A stretch of 35,776 nucleotides of DNA from a virus: positions 1 to 35,776 of IMG/VR virus record IMGVR_UViG_3300032265_000032; one strand, 5' to 3'. Each line of letters begins with the position of its first letter. Positions within the stretch are counted from its first letter, which is position 1. A model generated the notes under the pieces. That model was given only the letters and a program-made list of their open reading frames with translations. It ran no database searches and was not told the origin of the DNA. Made by a program: the position numbers and the translations under genes. Shown in pieces: positions 20,851 through 28,063 of this stretch.

Positions 20851-21132
20851 ATGGTAGATATGGTAAACAAGCCTCCGCACTATATGGTAGGCGGTATTGA
20901 AGCAATAGATATAATTCAAAGTCGTTTAACTAAAGAAGAATATATTGGTTATCTAAAAGGATGTAAACTCAAATATGACTTACGTTATCCTTTTAAAGAT
21001 CATCCAGAACAAGATTTGGAAAAGTCTGATTGGTATAAAAATAAACTATTAGAAGCTACTCGTGATGAAGATGCTATTAATCCTCCAGAGATTACTGCAC
21101 AGTTACAACGTCTTGAAATGGTAGATGATTAG
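20851..21132 (+). CDS. DUF3310 protein
   Basis: The product has 93 residues. NKPPHYMVGGIEAIDIIQSR, then YIGYLKGCKLKYDLRYPFKD and DLEKSDWYKNKLLEA is the DUF3310 pattern, the family related to the nucleotide kinase gp1.7 of T7. Here the usual G-N-A-x-K-Y-x-x-R core reads KGCKLKYDLRY. A role in nucleotide metabolism is possible. AAGGGG lies 6 nt before the ATG. Its stop codon is part of the outer stem of the RNA structure at 21129-21224. Confidence 0.8.
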   Translation: MVDMVNKPPHYMVGGIEAIDIIQSRLTKEEYIGYLKGCKLKYDLRYPFKDHPEQDLEKSDWYKNKLLEATRDEDAINPPEITAQLQRLEMVDD

Positions 21133-21224
21133 GTATCCAGATTTGATAGTTATTACACGCTTAGTAGAAAGCCTAAAAATACTAAACTTACTACATCCTC
21201 TGGTGTAGGCTTAACGATACCTAA
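21129..21224 (+). ncRNA. Candidate structured RNA with pseudoknot potential
   Basis: An outer 9-bp perfect stem, TTAGGTATC (21129-21137) with GATACCTAA (21216-21224), encloses TTAGTA/TACTAA (21161-21166 / 21180-21185) and AAGCCT/AGGCTT (21169-21174 / 21207-21212). The AAGCCT lies in the loop of the TTAGTA stem, so the last pair would form a pseudoknot. A third hairpin CTACA-t-CC/GG-TGTAG (21191-21208) competes for two bases. No known riboswitch or ribozyme was recognised. It starts at the DUF3310 stop and ends before a promoter. Confidence 0.45.
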
Positions 21225-21234
21225 ATTGTAAAAA

Positions 21235-21278
21235 TGTCAAGTAAATTATTTGTATATTTTTTAAACATTTATTTGACA
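21235..21278. promoter_or_regulatory. Inverted repeat overlapping a -35 box, possible operator
   Basis: TGTCAAGTAAAT (21235-21246) and ATTTATTTGACA (21267-21278) are inverted repeats matching at 11 of 12 positions with a 20-nt spacer. The right arm contains the TTGACA of the rightward promoter. This could be a regulator binding site or a divergent pair of -35 elements; no good -10 is visible on the minus strand. Confidence 0.45.
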
Positions 21279-21301
21279 CTATTTTAATGTTTATGTAATA
21301 T
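21273..21301 (+). promoter_or_regulatory. Rightward promoter (TTGACA-17-TAATAT)
   Basis: A perfect TTGACA (21273-21278), a 17-nt spacer and TAATAT (21296-21301) stand upstream of the gene at 21367. Transcription would start near 21308, at ATCGCT, which pairs with AGCGAT (21334-21339) to give a 5'-terminal stem in the leader before the AGGAG site. Confidence 0.65.
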
Positions 21302-21366
21302 ACACATATCGCTGATTTATTAATCCACTTGCAAGCGATCAAGAAATTTTGCTAAAGGAGAAAGAA

Positions 21367-21585
21367 ATGGAAACATTATCAATACCTAGTAATCCACTAA
21401 CATGGACACCTTATTTAGCTTCAGCTTGTGTTGAAGGCTTTGATGGGGAAGAACATGACGAAGAAACAATAGTTTCAGCATGGCAGTATCTTATTAATAC
21501 TGGTTTGGCTTGGCAGCTTCAAGGTTGGTACGGAAGAACAGCACAAGACTTATTAGACAATGGTATTTGCGAATACCCATATTAA
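21367..21585 (+). CDS. Small conserved phage protein (72 residues)
   Basis: The ATG at 21367 follows AAAGGAG by 6 nt and is preferred over the in-frame codon at 21349. The product contains LASACVEGFDGEEHDEETIV followed by SAWQYLINTGLAWQLQGWYG and RTAQDLLDNGIC. The AWQYLIxTGLAWQLQGWxGRTAxDLI pattern is shared by small proteins of many phages, as I remember it, without known function. It is first in the transcript from the promoter at 21273. Confidence 0.7.
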   Translation: METLSIPSNPLTWTPYLASACVEGFDGEEHDEETIVSAWQYLINTGLAWQLQGWYGRTAQDLLDNGICEYPY

Positions 21586-21600
21586 TTAAAGGAGAATGAC

Positions 21601-22029
21601 ATGGCTTATGTAAATAATGAAACTAAATCTAAAATTCAAGCAGCTTTGAAACCTGTATTTAAAAAATATGGGGTTAAAGCAACAGTTGCTAGAAACTCTT
21701 ATCAATCAACATTGGTTGTAAACCTTGTGTCTGGTAATATTGATTTTCGTAATGAATATGATACTAGACAGGTTAATGTATACCATATAGATAAATATTT
21801 TGATGGTATCGCTAAACAGTTTTTAAATGAAGTTGTAGACACTATAAAACTAGCTGGCGAATGGTATGATGAATCAAACGCACAAATTGATTACTTTAAT
21901 ACCGCATTTTATATCAGTATTAATATTGGTAAACGTGAAAAACCTTATGTTTATAACGAACCTAACCATGTTGTACAGGCTTTAAAAGAGCTTGGTAAAT
22001 TTGAGTTAGTAGTTGTAGGAAGGGGTTAA
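21601..22029 (+). CDS. LPD29-like protein
   Basis: The product has 142 residues. It begins with ETKSKIQAALKPVFKKYGVKA and has LVVNLVSGNIDFRNEYDT, YFDGIAKQFLNEVVDTIKLA, QIDYFNTAFYISINIGKREK. This is the arrangement of LPD29, a domain otherwise found in large polyvalent proteins of phages and conjugative elements and here standing alone. GGAG lies 6-7 nt before the ATG. The molecular function of the domain is not known. Confidence 0.7.
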   Translation: MAYVNNETKSKIQAALKPVFKKYGVKATVARNSYQSTLVVNLVSGNIDFRNEYDTRQVNVYHIDKYFDGIAKQFLNEVVDTIKLAGEWYDESNAQIDYFNTAFYISINIGKREKPYVYNEPNHVVQALKELGKFELVVVGRG

Positions 22030-22197
22030 TTGACAGTTAAATTTAAATATAAAAATCCTAATTTAACTGAAGATCATATACAGCAAATTTGTCAATTTTT
22101 AAAAACACCATATGTAAAAGGTGACTATCAAAAATGGAATAAGTTTGCTCAGTTTAAATGGTGGCATAAAAAGAAGCAAGATAAGAGGGATAAGTAA
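22030..22197 (+). CDS. Small basic protein (55 residues), TTG start
   Basis: The frame TTG 22030 to TAA 22197 begins immediately after the previous stop, with AGGAAGGGG 4 nt upstream. The product reads TVKFKYKNPNLTEDHIQQIC, then QFLKTPYVKGDYQKWNKFAQ and ends Lys-rich. The stop codon lies in the loop of the terminator hairpin, marking it as the last gene of the rightward arm. No ATG is available. Confidence 0.6.
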   Translation: MTVKFKYKNPNLTEDHIQQICQFLKTPYVKGDYQKWNKFAQFKWWHKKKQDKRDK

Positions 22198-22220
22198 TTA
22201 TCCCTTTTATTTTTTATTTT
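22186..22220 (+). terminator. Rho-independent terminator between convergent arms
   Basis: AGGGATAA (22186-22193), loop GTAA, TTATCCCT (22198-22205), followed by TTTTATTTTTTATTTT. This is a textbook intrinsic terminator for the rightward arm. In the leftward direction the stem is followed by a weaker T-rich stretch, so it may work in part on both strands. Confidence 0.88.
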
Positions 22221-23886
22221 CTGTATTTCCTAATAAACCTGTTGCAGGTATACCCATTATTCCTAATAAACTTATTTCACCAGATTTTAATTTTTTTACC
22301 ATTTCATTATATGGAATATTAAGTTTTTCAGCTTTAGTTTTAATTTGATCTAACATAGTATCAGCAATAGATTTTGACTCGCCTTGAATACCAGCACCTG
22401 CTGTTTTTTGACCAAATACATTACCTTCTGTTTGTGCTTTATGTCTATACCCAGTCCAAACATTAGCACTAAAATCTCTAGGTGTTAATCCTGCAATATT
22501 TGCTTGATTTGCAATAATTGCTGATAAATCTGCATATGGTTTACCAGATGGGAATACACCTTTTTGATTTCCAGTAAATATATTTTCAGATGGTTTTTCT
22601 GATAAGTTAGCATAATGTCTATCTAATACAATGGCATTAGGATCACCAGTTAATGCAAGACCCATATTGCGTACTTTTTCTTTACTTAACTCATTAAGAT
22701 TTCCTTTGCTTGCAGCTATAAGATTATTAGCTCTTCCAGTTTCCATAGGCATCATATTACCAACAGTTTCAAATACTGAATTTTCAGGCATCCTAAAATC
22801 TTTTTGTATAATAGGTTCTCCTGCAATATCTCTTCTCATATACTCTGATGCAATTCTTGCATTTCGTGGAACATCAGATACTGGTGAAGTAGCAGCTAGA
22901 TAACCTGCAAGTTTATTTAATTTTTCTGGGTCATTTAATCCATAAATATCAGCCAATGGAGTATTTTTTAAATCCCACCAATTTACAGTAGGATGATTAG
23001 ATAAATAATCCATTCCTGTTTTATTTAAATCATGTAATCTTTGTGCATATTCTGGGCTTTTGATAAACTCGTTCCAATTACCTACTGGGAATGATTCACC
23101 TTTTCCAACATTATATCCTGCTATTTGACCAGTTTTTTCTCCAAATTTTACAACACCTCTAATATCTTTAGGTTCAAATCTTTTTGACACATCTAAATAA
23201 GTTTTAGATGACTCTGGATCATGCCAAGTACCAAAATAATTATCAAGTTGATCTAATGCTTTTTTATTATCTATATATTGTTGTTCAATATCTTTTTTAG
23301 TTAATTTATCTAATACTTTATTTCTTGGATCTGTATTTTTGTACATACCCATCATTAAACCATTTTCAGGAATTAATCCTGTTGGAACATTTACTGAATA
23401 TCCACCATTAGCTAAAGTTTTATTATAAATTTCAGATGGCTTAGTAGATTTAAACATACCAAGACCTTCTTCTTGTTTTACTAAATCTGAAAGCAATCCA
23501 GCACCTTTTTTAACTTCTGGAGCTATGCCTAATGCACCTAATAAAGTTCCACCAGCCATTTGACCGTAATTATTATTTGCTGCACCTTGACCAAATAATC
23601 CACCGCCTTCTGCTCCCATAATTGGAAGACCTATAGGACTCATTGCTATTGTGTCAGAAAATTTATTAGCTGTTTGTCTTGCAAATCTTGGATTTACATT
23701 TGCAGCTTCTAAAGATTTTGTAATTGGATTTGTTAAAAGTGTATCTGTGGGGGATGGATTATAAGATTCTAAAAGTTGTTTACCTTCAGCTAATAATTTA
23801 GATTTTAATAATGCACGTTGCCAGTCAGCATCCGAGCCTTCGTTCATCCATTGTAAATTTGGATAATCTGAAAATAAAGTTGACAT
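22207..23886 (-). CDS. Large protein of unknown function, possible virion-internal protein
   Basis: The product has 559 residues, the last gene of the leftward arm in circular order. Residues 80-130 are Gly/Ala-rich. The central and C-terminal part (NKLAGYLAATSPVSDVPRNA, then ALTGDPNAIVLDRHYANLSE and ADLSAIIANQANIAGLTPRD) has the pattern of a helical domain with an invariant-looking DRH, found in large phage proteins of unclear role. The residues near 535-550 are hydrophobic. A virion-injected or polyvalent-type protein is a reasonable guess, unproven. Confidence 0.65.
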   Translation of the reverse strand: MSTLFSDYPNLQWMNEGSDADWQRALLKSKLLAEGKQLLESYNPSPTDTLLTNPITKSLEAANVNPRFARQTANKFSDTIAMSPIGLPIMGAEGGGLFGQGAANNNYGQMAGGTLLGALGIAPEVKKGAGLLSDLVKQEEGLGMFKSTKPSEIYNKTLANGGYSVNVPTGLIPENGLMMGMYKNTDPRNKVLDKLTKKDIEQQYIDNKKALDQLDNYFGTWHDPESSKTYLDVSKRFEPKDIRGVVKFGEKTGQIAGYNVGKGESFPVGNWNEFIKSPEYAQRLHDLNKTGMDYLSNHPTVNWWDLKNTPLADIYGLNDPEKLNKLAGYLAATSPVSDVPRNARIASEYMRRDIAGEPIIQKDFRMPENSVFETVGNMMPMETGRANNLIAASKGNLNELSKEKVRNMGLALTGDPNAIVLDRHYANLSEKPSENIFTGNQKGVFPSGKPYADLSAIIANQANIAGLTPRDFSANVWTGYRHKAQTEGNVFGQKTAGAGIQGESKSIADTMLDQIKTKAEKLNIPYNEMVKKLKSGEISLLGIMGIPATGLLGNTENKK

Positions 23887-23900
23887 ATTTATTCCTGTAA

Positions 23901-24074
23901 TTAATCATCAAGTTCTGTAATTTCTGCGTACACAGATAACTGTTCTCCAGCTATCTCTATATAACTTCCATCATCTAATTCTAAAATAATAAGATTATCT
24001 GCATAGTCAAGTTCACATGATAGGATTGTTTTACCTACCATGTGATTAACTATTTGTTGAGGGGTAAGAGTCAT
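23901..24074 (-). CDS. Small DUF7448-like protein (57 residues)
   Basis: The frame ATG 24074 to TAA 23901 begins directly after the exonuclease stop. The product MTLTPQQIVNHMVGKTILSC then ELDYADNLIILELDDGSYIE forms a small beta sheet; the GKTILxxxxxxDNLIILELDDGSxIEI pattern recalls DUF7448-type phage proteins. Function unknown. Confidence 0.65.
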   Translation of the reverse strand: MTLTPQQIVNHMVGKTILSCELDYADNLIILELDDGSYIEIAGEQLSVYAEITELDD

Positions 24075-24815
24075 TTATACCTTTACAAATTTCTCTGATT
24101 TATCGGATTCTTCTTTCTTATTACTTCTAAACCATGTACCACATTCTTGACATTGGAATCTTCTATATTTACCGCCTACTAATACAGAATAACCTCTGTG
24201 GTGAATTTTGTTAGATCCGCAATTTACACATCCTAAATTTGCGTCAAAAGCATTTCTATTAGGATGATTACTTATCCAGCCTTTAAATTTATCGTAAACC
24301 TTTTCAAGCAATACAACGTCATTCTTATTGTATTCCTCCATACGTTTCCAAGCTGACTTGTCATTATTCATAACCTTCAGCCATAGCTCATGACCTTCGT
24401 GATCTGTTTTCTTACCAAGACCCAAACGCTGTGCTATGTAGTCTAGTTTGTTAGAAACAAATCTAAACTTACTGCGAGATGTCTGAAGTAAATCTATGTG
24501 CTTAGCAGGGCTTGGCGGAGGCATACCAGCTTCTAGGAACTCTTTATTAAGCATAGGTATGTCAAATCTATTACCGTTATAGTGAACGATTGCATCAGCT
24601 TCATCCATTAGTGCATGGATAGACTTTAGCATTGTATTGCGATCTGTTTTGTATACAGAATCAAACATAATCTTTTTATCGCCATACCATTTAGCGGCAT
24701 AACAAAGAGTATATGATGATTCTAATAGTTGATTAAGAGCAATGTTCTGTTGCCATATTCCCCAGACCGTTGCTAAATTAGGTGCACATTCTATATCTAG
24801 TAATAATATCTTCAA
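24075..24815 (-). CDS. DEDD-family exonuclease (RNase H-like) with zinc ribbon
   Basis: The product has 246 residues. The DnaQ-like catalytic motifs are D7-I-E9 (Exo I), HYNGNRFD85 (Exo II) and EYNKND166 (Exo III). A C-terminal zinc ribbon has C196-V-N-C199 and C222-Q-E-C225. This fits the RNase_H-like/YprB group seen alone in phages that lack their own DNA polymerase. It starts with TTG at 24815, supported by AGGAGAG 4 nt upstream. It may act in proofreading-like trimming, recombination or nucleic-acid turnover. Confidence 0.8.
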   Translation of the reverse strand: MKILLLDIECAPNLATVWGIWQQNIALNQLLESSYTLCYAAKWYGDKKIMFDSVYKTDRNTMLKSIHALMDEADAIVHYNGNRFDIPMLNKEFLEAGMPPPSPAKHIDLLQTSRSKFRFVSNKLDYIAQRLGLGKKTDHEGHELWLKVMNNDKSAWKRMEEYNKNDVVLLEKVYDKFKGWISNHPNRNAFDANLGCVNCGSNKIHHRGYSVLVGGKYRRFQCQECGTWFRSNKKEESDKSEKFVKV

Positions 24816-24843
24816 GTTACTCTCCTAGTGTTGAGGTAATTGA

Positions 24844-25290
24844 TTATACACCAAGAAATAAATTGTGTTCTGCAATACGTCTATTTTGTAAACCTTTTAA
24901 GATTTTACCAGCAGCATAACAATATCTTAGGAATTTTTCCGCAGCCAATTTTTTATCATGACGAAGAATAGCTTGACGGATGGTTGAACGCTGTAATGTT
25001 CCCAAACCAAGATTAAAACTAAAAGACACAAGAGCATCAAACTCATGTTGTTTAAGAGGCACAGGAAGTTGCATAGCCACACCTCTTTCAAATCGTATAA
25101 GGTCATTCTTTAAAAAATCCTCTATTTCAGACTTAGTATAAGTTCTATTAAGTCCTTCGTCACTTTGTTTATTATAAGTAAGAACATGACCGAAACCCAC
25201 AGTAAGCAAATTAGCAGGGCAACGATAAGCGTGATAACGACAACCTTCAAATCGTTTAATAATTTCAAGACCAGCATTACTTATCCTCAT
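24844..25290 (-). CDS. Endolysin, GH24 lysozyme
   Basis: The product has 148 residues, T4/P22 lysozyme family (muramidase). The catalytic triad spacing Glu15-8-Cys24-5-Thr30 (RFEGCRYHAYRCPANLLTVG, then FGH) is exact; the variant with Cys instead of Asp at the second position is known in the family. There is no signal peptide, so export depends on the holin encoded directly upstream. The ATG overlaps the holin stop as ATGA, a classic lysis cassette. Confidence 0.92.
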   Translation of the reverse strand: MRISNAGLEIIKRFEGCRYHAYRCPANLLTVGFGHVLTYNKQSDEGLNRTYTKSEIEDFLKNDLIRFERGVAMQLPVPLKQHEFDALVSFSFNLGLGTLQRSTIRQAILRHDKKLAAEKFLRYCYAAGKILKGLQNRRIAEHNLFLGV

Positions 25291-25772
25291 TTTTTAGAGA
25301 AAGCTCGGCTACCGAAATGGAACATTATAATTGCAGACCATATTTGTTGAGTTTGGTCATCCCATACAATGTCAATAAGGGCTACAACGTCAGCACCTTT
25401 ATACCAGCCATAAGCAAATCCTAGTAATTCTATTATAACAAATAAAGCGAATAAACCTAGAGAAATTACAGGTCTAACAGCAGCTCTGGCATTAACAATC
25501 CATTGTGCAGCACCTTCAGCTTCTTTAGTAGACGCTTGATATAATGCTACCATTTCCTCTGATTGAGATTGTGTTTGTACTTCTTCTAGCTTGATGGCTT
25601 CTTGACGTTCTTGAGATGCGTAACCTTTTTCAGCTAAAGCTAATTCACGATCAACCTGTAGTTGAGCCATTTCTCTTTCATGCTTTTGGTCAGACTTTTG
25701 TTGAAAGAATGATAAGACAGATGGAAGGGCTGAAGTAGTAAAACCTAATAGTGATCCAAGTAAACTAAACAT
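25287..25772 (-). CDS. Holin of the 3TM family
   Basis: The product has 161 residues. A hydrophobic N-terminus (MFSLLGSLLGFTTSALPSVL) is followed by a charged Gln/Glu/Lys coiled segment (residues 25-90), then NARAAVRPVISLGLFALFVI and the rest of a long membrane helix, and finally IWSAIIMFHFGSRAF. The order (coil, RPVI membrane helix, final FxFGxRxxxK) is that of the 3TM holin family. It would permeabilise the inner membrane and release the lysozyme. Confidence 0.85.
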   Translation of the reverse strand: MFSLLGSLLGFTTSALPSVLSFFQQKSDQKHEREMAQLQVDRELALAEKGYASQERQEAIKLEEVQTQSQSEEMVALYQASTKEAEGAAQWIVNARAAVRPVISLGLFALFVIIELLGFAYGWYKGADVVALIDIVWDDQTQQIWSAIIMFHFGSRAFSKK

Positions 25773-25774
25773 AA

Positions 25775-26050
25775 TTAAATACTCTTAGCTAAATCACTAA
25801 TTGTAGGTGCAGCATCCGCAGCAGAATCAGCTTTGTATGCAGGAATGTCAATATTAACTGTAGGGATATTTCCTACATTTTGAACTGGCTTTGGTGCTTC
25901 TATAACTGAATCTTTAGTTAAAACAGCATCTAACTTTTGTAATACTAAGATTGTTTCAGCATTAACCACTTTTAATGCCTTTAAAAAGCATTTTAAGGGG
26001 TGTAGAACAATAGTTTTAATTAAATCTAATACTTGATATATCTTTGACAT
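25775..26050 (-). CDS. Small protein of the lysis region (91 residues)
   Basis: The ATG at 26050 has AAGGAG 7 nt upstream and follows the previous stop; the in-frame ATG at 26077 would overlap that gene and is less likely. The N-terminus is a basic amphipathic helix (SKIYQVLDLIKTIVLHPLKC) that could lie on a membrane; the C-terminus is Pro/Ala/Asp-rich. The function is unknown; a lysis accessory is possible from its position. Confidence 0.65.
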   Translation of the reverse strand: MSKIYQVLDLIKTIVLHPLKCFLKALKVVNAETILVLQKLDAVLTKDSVIEAPKPVQNVGNIPTVNIDIPAYKADSAADAAPTISDLAKSI

Positions 26051-26051
26051 T

Positions 26052-26411
26052 TTAAAGCTCCTTTGGATCAAAGCCATACATTTTGGCTATTCGTTTTTGT
26101 AATTTTAAAAATAAACCTTTGTGACTTACATATTGTTCTGTTTTTGGTGAATTTAAATATACACACATATGAATGATCTCATGACAAAGAGTCACTAATA
26201 CGCTGTATAAATGAGCATGACGTGCTGTAGATATGCTTATGATATGAGGCTCACCTTGTTCTGGCGGTTCATACTGACCACAGATACTGTCATCATTTAC
26301 TATAACAAAATCTACTTTAGATGCTGGAGGTAACTTATATTCATCAAATATGGGCATCTCTATCAGAGTTGAATATAGGTTTGCTATATTGTTCTCTGTG
26401 ATAAAGCTCAT
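26052..26411 (-). CDS. SprT-like zinc metallopeptidase
   Basis: The product has 119 residues. The zinc site is H77-E78-I-I-H81 (TLCHEIIHMCVY) with H97 in SHKGLFLKLQKRIAKMYG as the likely third ligand, the layout of SprT-like and WLM-type peptidases. It is short, a minimal catalytic domain. In the cell it could cleave host or phage proteins on DNA; in the virion it could assist entry. It sits between a membrane coiled-coil protein and the lysis genes. Confidence 0.7.
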   Translation of the reverse strand: MSFITENNIANLYSTLIEMPIFDEYKLPPASKVDFVIVNDDSICGQYEPPEQGEPHIISISTARHAHLYSVLVTLCHEIIHMCVYLNSPKTEQYVSHKGLFLKLQKRIAKMYGFDPKEL

Positions 26412-26412
26412 T

Positions 26413-26670
26413 TTATTTTCCCATAAAGTTATGAAGTATAGAAGTTACAACAGCACCAATAAATGATGCAATAGCCATGCCAGCAAAAAATCCACCTTTA
26501 GATTTGTTAGCAAGCTCTAATAGTTGTTCCATACTATTTTCTAGTTTGTCAATCTTTTTTTCCATTTGCTCTACCTGAGCTACAAGTTGACCGTATTTAA
26601 ATAAATCTATTTCTTCTTTCATTTTCGGTAATTCCACAGGTTGATGGGAGGTATTTTTAATTCTTGCCAT
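26413..26670 (-). CDS. Coiled-coil protein with one membrane helix (85 residues)
   Basis: The ATG at 26670 lies just after the upstream stop and is preferred over an in-frame TTG at 26694. Residues about 20-60 form a coiled coil (QVEQMEKKIDKLENSMEQLL) and residues about 62-80 a membrane helix (GMAIASFIGAVVTSILHNF). The arrangement resembles XhlA-type or accessory holin proteins. It is close to the holin and lysozyme, which supports an auxiliary lysis role. Confidence 0.6.
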   Translation of the reverse strand: MARIKNTSHQPVELPKMKEEIDLFKYGQLVAQVEQMEKKIDKLENSMEQLLELANKSKGGFFAGMAIASFIGAVVTSILHNFMGK

Positions 26671-26674
26671 AAAA

Positions 26675-28063
26675 TCATTGCTGTTCTGTAGCAAATGGTG
26701 CTAATAAAGATCCATTTACATTTAAAGTATCTAATGGCATTGCATCTAATAAGCCAGATGGTGCATTAGGTTTAGGTTGTATTACCTTGCCTGATTTATT
26801 AAGTAAAATAGCTACTTTAGATTTAAATGATGGACTTCTATCCATAAGCATAACAAATGTCTTATAAATATTAGGGCTAAGCAAAGATAAGCCAAGAGGA
26901 TCTTTATTAGCGTTCATTCCTACTCTACGAGAAGTTACTTTTAATGTATCAATTAATTGTGATTCTACTTTATTAAGATCACCAATGTTTTCAACATTGC
27001 CAGCTATTTCTTCTTTTAACCCACGAGCTAATGTTTTTTGTGCTTTTATAGAAGCAGCTTCAGCTGGATTAGGGATACCACCATATTTATTATCTAATGC
27101 TCTATAAGTACCTTGTTTTAATTCTTGTGCTAATTGAACAGGAATTACATCTGGCACATATTGACCTTGATTATTTTGCAAGAAATCTTGTCTTACTTTA
27201 TCTAATGCAGCTAGGTCAGATGACGGTGCTACTTGTTTAGATAAACTTTTTTCTAAATCATTGAGTCTTTGTAATACACTAGATTTTTTAACAGTAGAAT
27301 TAGATTCTTGTAATTTATTAGAAATTTGTTCATTTAAACCAGATATTCTATTTTGTAATTCTTGAATAGTATCTTGTGTAACAGGCAATCCTGCATCTAA
27401 TAACATTTGAATGGCAGTTTGTGCTGTACCTGTTTGTTGTTGTTTAAGTGTAGGTTTTAAAGCACTTTGCATTAATGTTTCTGATTTTGATTTTAATGCT
27501 TCAGCAGCTTTACCACGCAATCCAGATACAGGCTCTAATGTTTCTTTTACTCCTGTTAATAATGGTGAAACATACTTGCTTTCAGCTATAGCTCTAGGAT
27601 TAAATGGCATAGACTTAGGCACATTAAGCATAGGAGCTGCACCAATAATGCCAGATTCATTAATTAAATCACCAATATTTTGTGTATATTGTTGACCTAC
27701 TTGACTTCTTGGCTGAAAAGTTCCTTGTTGTAAACCTTTTAAAAAAGATTGTTCAAAGTCTTTACCTGTAGCTGCACCATATAAACCTTGTGTAATACCA
27801 GTAACAGGAGCAGTAGTTGCAGATGATAACAATGATGTTCCAGCTTCAGCAGCTCCATAAGGACTTAATTCAGCTATTCTTCTAAGAAGTCCTTTTTTAA
27901 CTTCAGGTTCTTGATTTCTAATAGCTTGCATATTAGATTCTGTAGGAATCCAATCATTGCCATTAGGAGCAGGCAAATCATTAGCAGGAACTAATCTAAC
28001 ATCTGCTGAAATTAATCTAGGGCTTGCAGAAGGTAAATCATCTTCTGGTACAATTCTAGCCAT
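26675..28063 (-). CDS. Probable virion-internal or ejection protein (462 residues)
   Basis: Residues about 55-110 are Ala/Gly/Thr-rich and weakly hydrophobic (GAAEAGTSLLSSATTAPVTG, then ITQGLYGAATGKDFEQSF). Residues about 210-350 are long helices with heptad character (DTIQELQNRISGLNEQISNK). No enzymatic motif is visible. It belongs to a run of four or five non-conserved genes (26675-31351) of the kind that encode proteins ejected with the DNA in podoviruses. It starts with a TAATG overlap. Confidence 0.6.
   Translation of the reverse strand: MARIVPEDDLPSASPRLISADVRLVPANDLPAPNGNDWIPTESNMQAIRNQEPEVKKGLLRRIAELSPYGAAEAGTSLLSSATTAPVTGITQGLYGAATGKDFEQSFLKGLQQGTFQPRSQVGQQYTQNIGDLINESGIIGAAPMLNVPKSMPFNPRAIAESKYVSPLLTGVKETLEPVSGLRGKAAEALKSKSETLMQSALKPTLKQQQTGTAQTAIQMLLDAGLPVTQDTIQELQNRISGLNEQISNKLQESNSTVKKSSVLQRLNDLEKSLSKQVAPSSDLAALDKVRQDFLQNNQGQYVPDVIPVQLAQELKQGTYRALDNKYGGIPNPAEAASIKAQKTLARGLKEEIAGNVENIGDLNKVESQLIDTLKVTSRRVGMNANKDPLGLSLLSPNIYKTFVMLMDRSPSFKSKVAILLNKSGKVIQPKPNAPSGLLDAMPLDTLNVNGSLLAPFATEQQ

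Noticed and set aside
21129-21224. tRNA-like outer stem (7-9 bp closing about 96 nt)
   Set aside because: No T-arm with GTTCRA, no D-arm and no anticodon stem with a 7-nt loop can be drawn; kept as an unassigned RNA structure. I also compared it with twister, preQ1, SAM-II and glutamine motifs from memory and saw no match.
21234-21287. 17-codon ORF (ATG 21234) in the 21133-21366 gap
   Set aside because: No Shine-Dalgarno, very short, and it overlaps the promoter and inverted repeat; treated as non-coding.
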